This document shows positions 6,088-6,336 of a stretch of DNA of 6,336 nucleotides, one piece after another. The notes under the pieces were generated by a model. That model saw nothing but the letters and a program-made list of their open reading frames with translations, did no database searches and was not told the origin of the DNA. A program made the position numbers and the translations under genes. Source of the stretch: DATCYZ01 sp036526195 (GTDB lineage Bacteria > Pseudomonadota > Gammaproteobacteria > Burkholderiales > SG8-39); NCBI GenBank assembly GCA_036526195.1, contig DATCYZ010000107.1:1-6336 (forward strand). Reading direction: 5' to 3'. Every line of letters begins with the position of its first letter. The first letter of the stretch is position 1.

Positions 6088-6276
6088 ATGACGCTTCGGA
6101 TGGACATTGCGATCGTCGCCGGGGACCTCCTCAAGCGGCGCAATGAAACGATCGCCGTGGCCGAATCCTCGGCCGGCGGCCTGATCAACGCGGCGCTGGT
6201 CGCGGTGCCCGGCGCCTCGGCCTATTACCGTGGCGGCGGACTCATCTATACCGCCAAGGCGCGCGCGGCGCTTCTC
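6088..6276 (+). CDS. CinA/PncC-family nicotinamide-nucleotide amidase (partial; native sequence ends at 6276)
   Basis: The first 63 residues match the CinA C-terminal (PncC) domain, which deamidates nicotinamide mononucleotide to nicotinate mononucleotide for NAD recycling. After a short helix (DIAIVAGDLLKRRNETI) comes the core motif VAESSAGGLINAAL (24-37). It carries the conserved E26-S27 and G30-G31 but SA where the better-known ESCTGG form has CT. PGASAYYRGGGLIYTAKARA (41-60) then matches the usual motif containing the conserved tyrosine and basic residue. A complete stand-alone domain is about 160 residues, so roughly the last 100 are missing. The frame stays open to base 6336, but everything after 6276 is sequencing adapter, so its apparent tail, beginning RSEERRVGKEC, is an artefact. 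It starts 19 nt after riboflavin synthase and probably belongs to the same operon. Whether it is a short PncC or part of a longer CinA cannot be seen, although the N-terminal start favours the short form. Confidence 0.85.
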
Positions 6277-6336
6277 AGATCGGAAGAGCGTCGTGTAGGG
6301 AAAGAGTGTGCTAAGGTGTGTAGTTCTCGGTGGTGG
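6277..6336 (+). other. Illumina TruSeq/P5 sequencing adapter (non-genomic)
   Basis: From AGATCGGAAGAGCG at 6277 the sequence matches the reverse complement of the Illumina universal (P5-side) adapter exactly for 33 bases (6277-6309). An 8-base stretch GCTAAGGT (6310-6317) sits where the i5 index belongs. Bases 6318-6336 match the P5 flow-cell portion with two differences, at 6324 (T for A) and 6335 (G for C), as expected of low-quality read ends. Composition also shifts abruptly from the GC-rich genome. The final 60 bases should be removed, and genomic sequence ends at 6276. The adapter sequence is recalled from general knowledge, not looked up. Confidence 0.97.

Noticed and set aside
5322..6188. 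Leftward open frame of 288 codons opposite riboflavin synthase
   Set aside because: It is antisense to a conserved gene, crosses two gene borders, and has no recognisable motif.

Overview
The window is a high-GC bacterial segment of about two thirds G+C by eye, with G or C in most third codon positions. A Bug/TctC-family periplasmic binding protein and the gene order glyA-nrdR-ribD-riboflavin synthase point to a betaproteobacterium, most likely Burkholderiales. This is inferred from family and gene order, not from a marker-gene match.

The left third (1-2085) is transcribed leftward. From a well-formed promoter at 2119-2147 it reads through a Bug solute-binding protein (2085-1126), a small unrecognised and possibly secreted protein (1168-716), and a flavin-containing monooxygenase with an N-terminal NTF2-like domain (719 to beyond base 1). 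The three genes overlap end to start, so they look like one operon. A reasonable but unproven reading is uptake of a carboxylate or other small organic compound followed by oxidation.

A 261-bp divergent intergenic region (2086-2346) separates this from the rightward genes. First comes a 61-residue, two-helix membrane protein (2347-2532). Then comes a compact housekeeping cluster: glyA (serine hydroxymethyltransferase), nrdR (ribonucleotide reductase repressor), ribD (bifunctional deaminase/reductase) and riboflavin synthase. Next is the start of a CinA/PncC-like nicotinamide-nucleotide amidase. Gaps in this cluster are 12, 28, -1 and 19 nt, consistent with one transcript joining one-carbon, deoxynucleotide, flavin and pyridine-nucleotide metabolism.

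The last 60 bases (6277-6336) are not genomic. They match the Illumina TruSeq/P5 adapter read outward, including what looks like an 8-base index. The CinA reading frame runs open through the adapter and ends in a spurious 20-residue tail. Genuine sequence therefore ends at 6276, probably the end of a short-read contig. I found no mobile element, CRISPR array, tRNA, rRNA or recognisable riboswitch. The segment is mostly ordinary chromosome; the items most worth a second look are the adapter, the uncharacterised small genes and the leftward operon.
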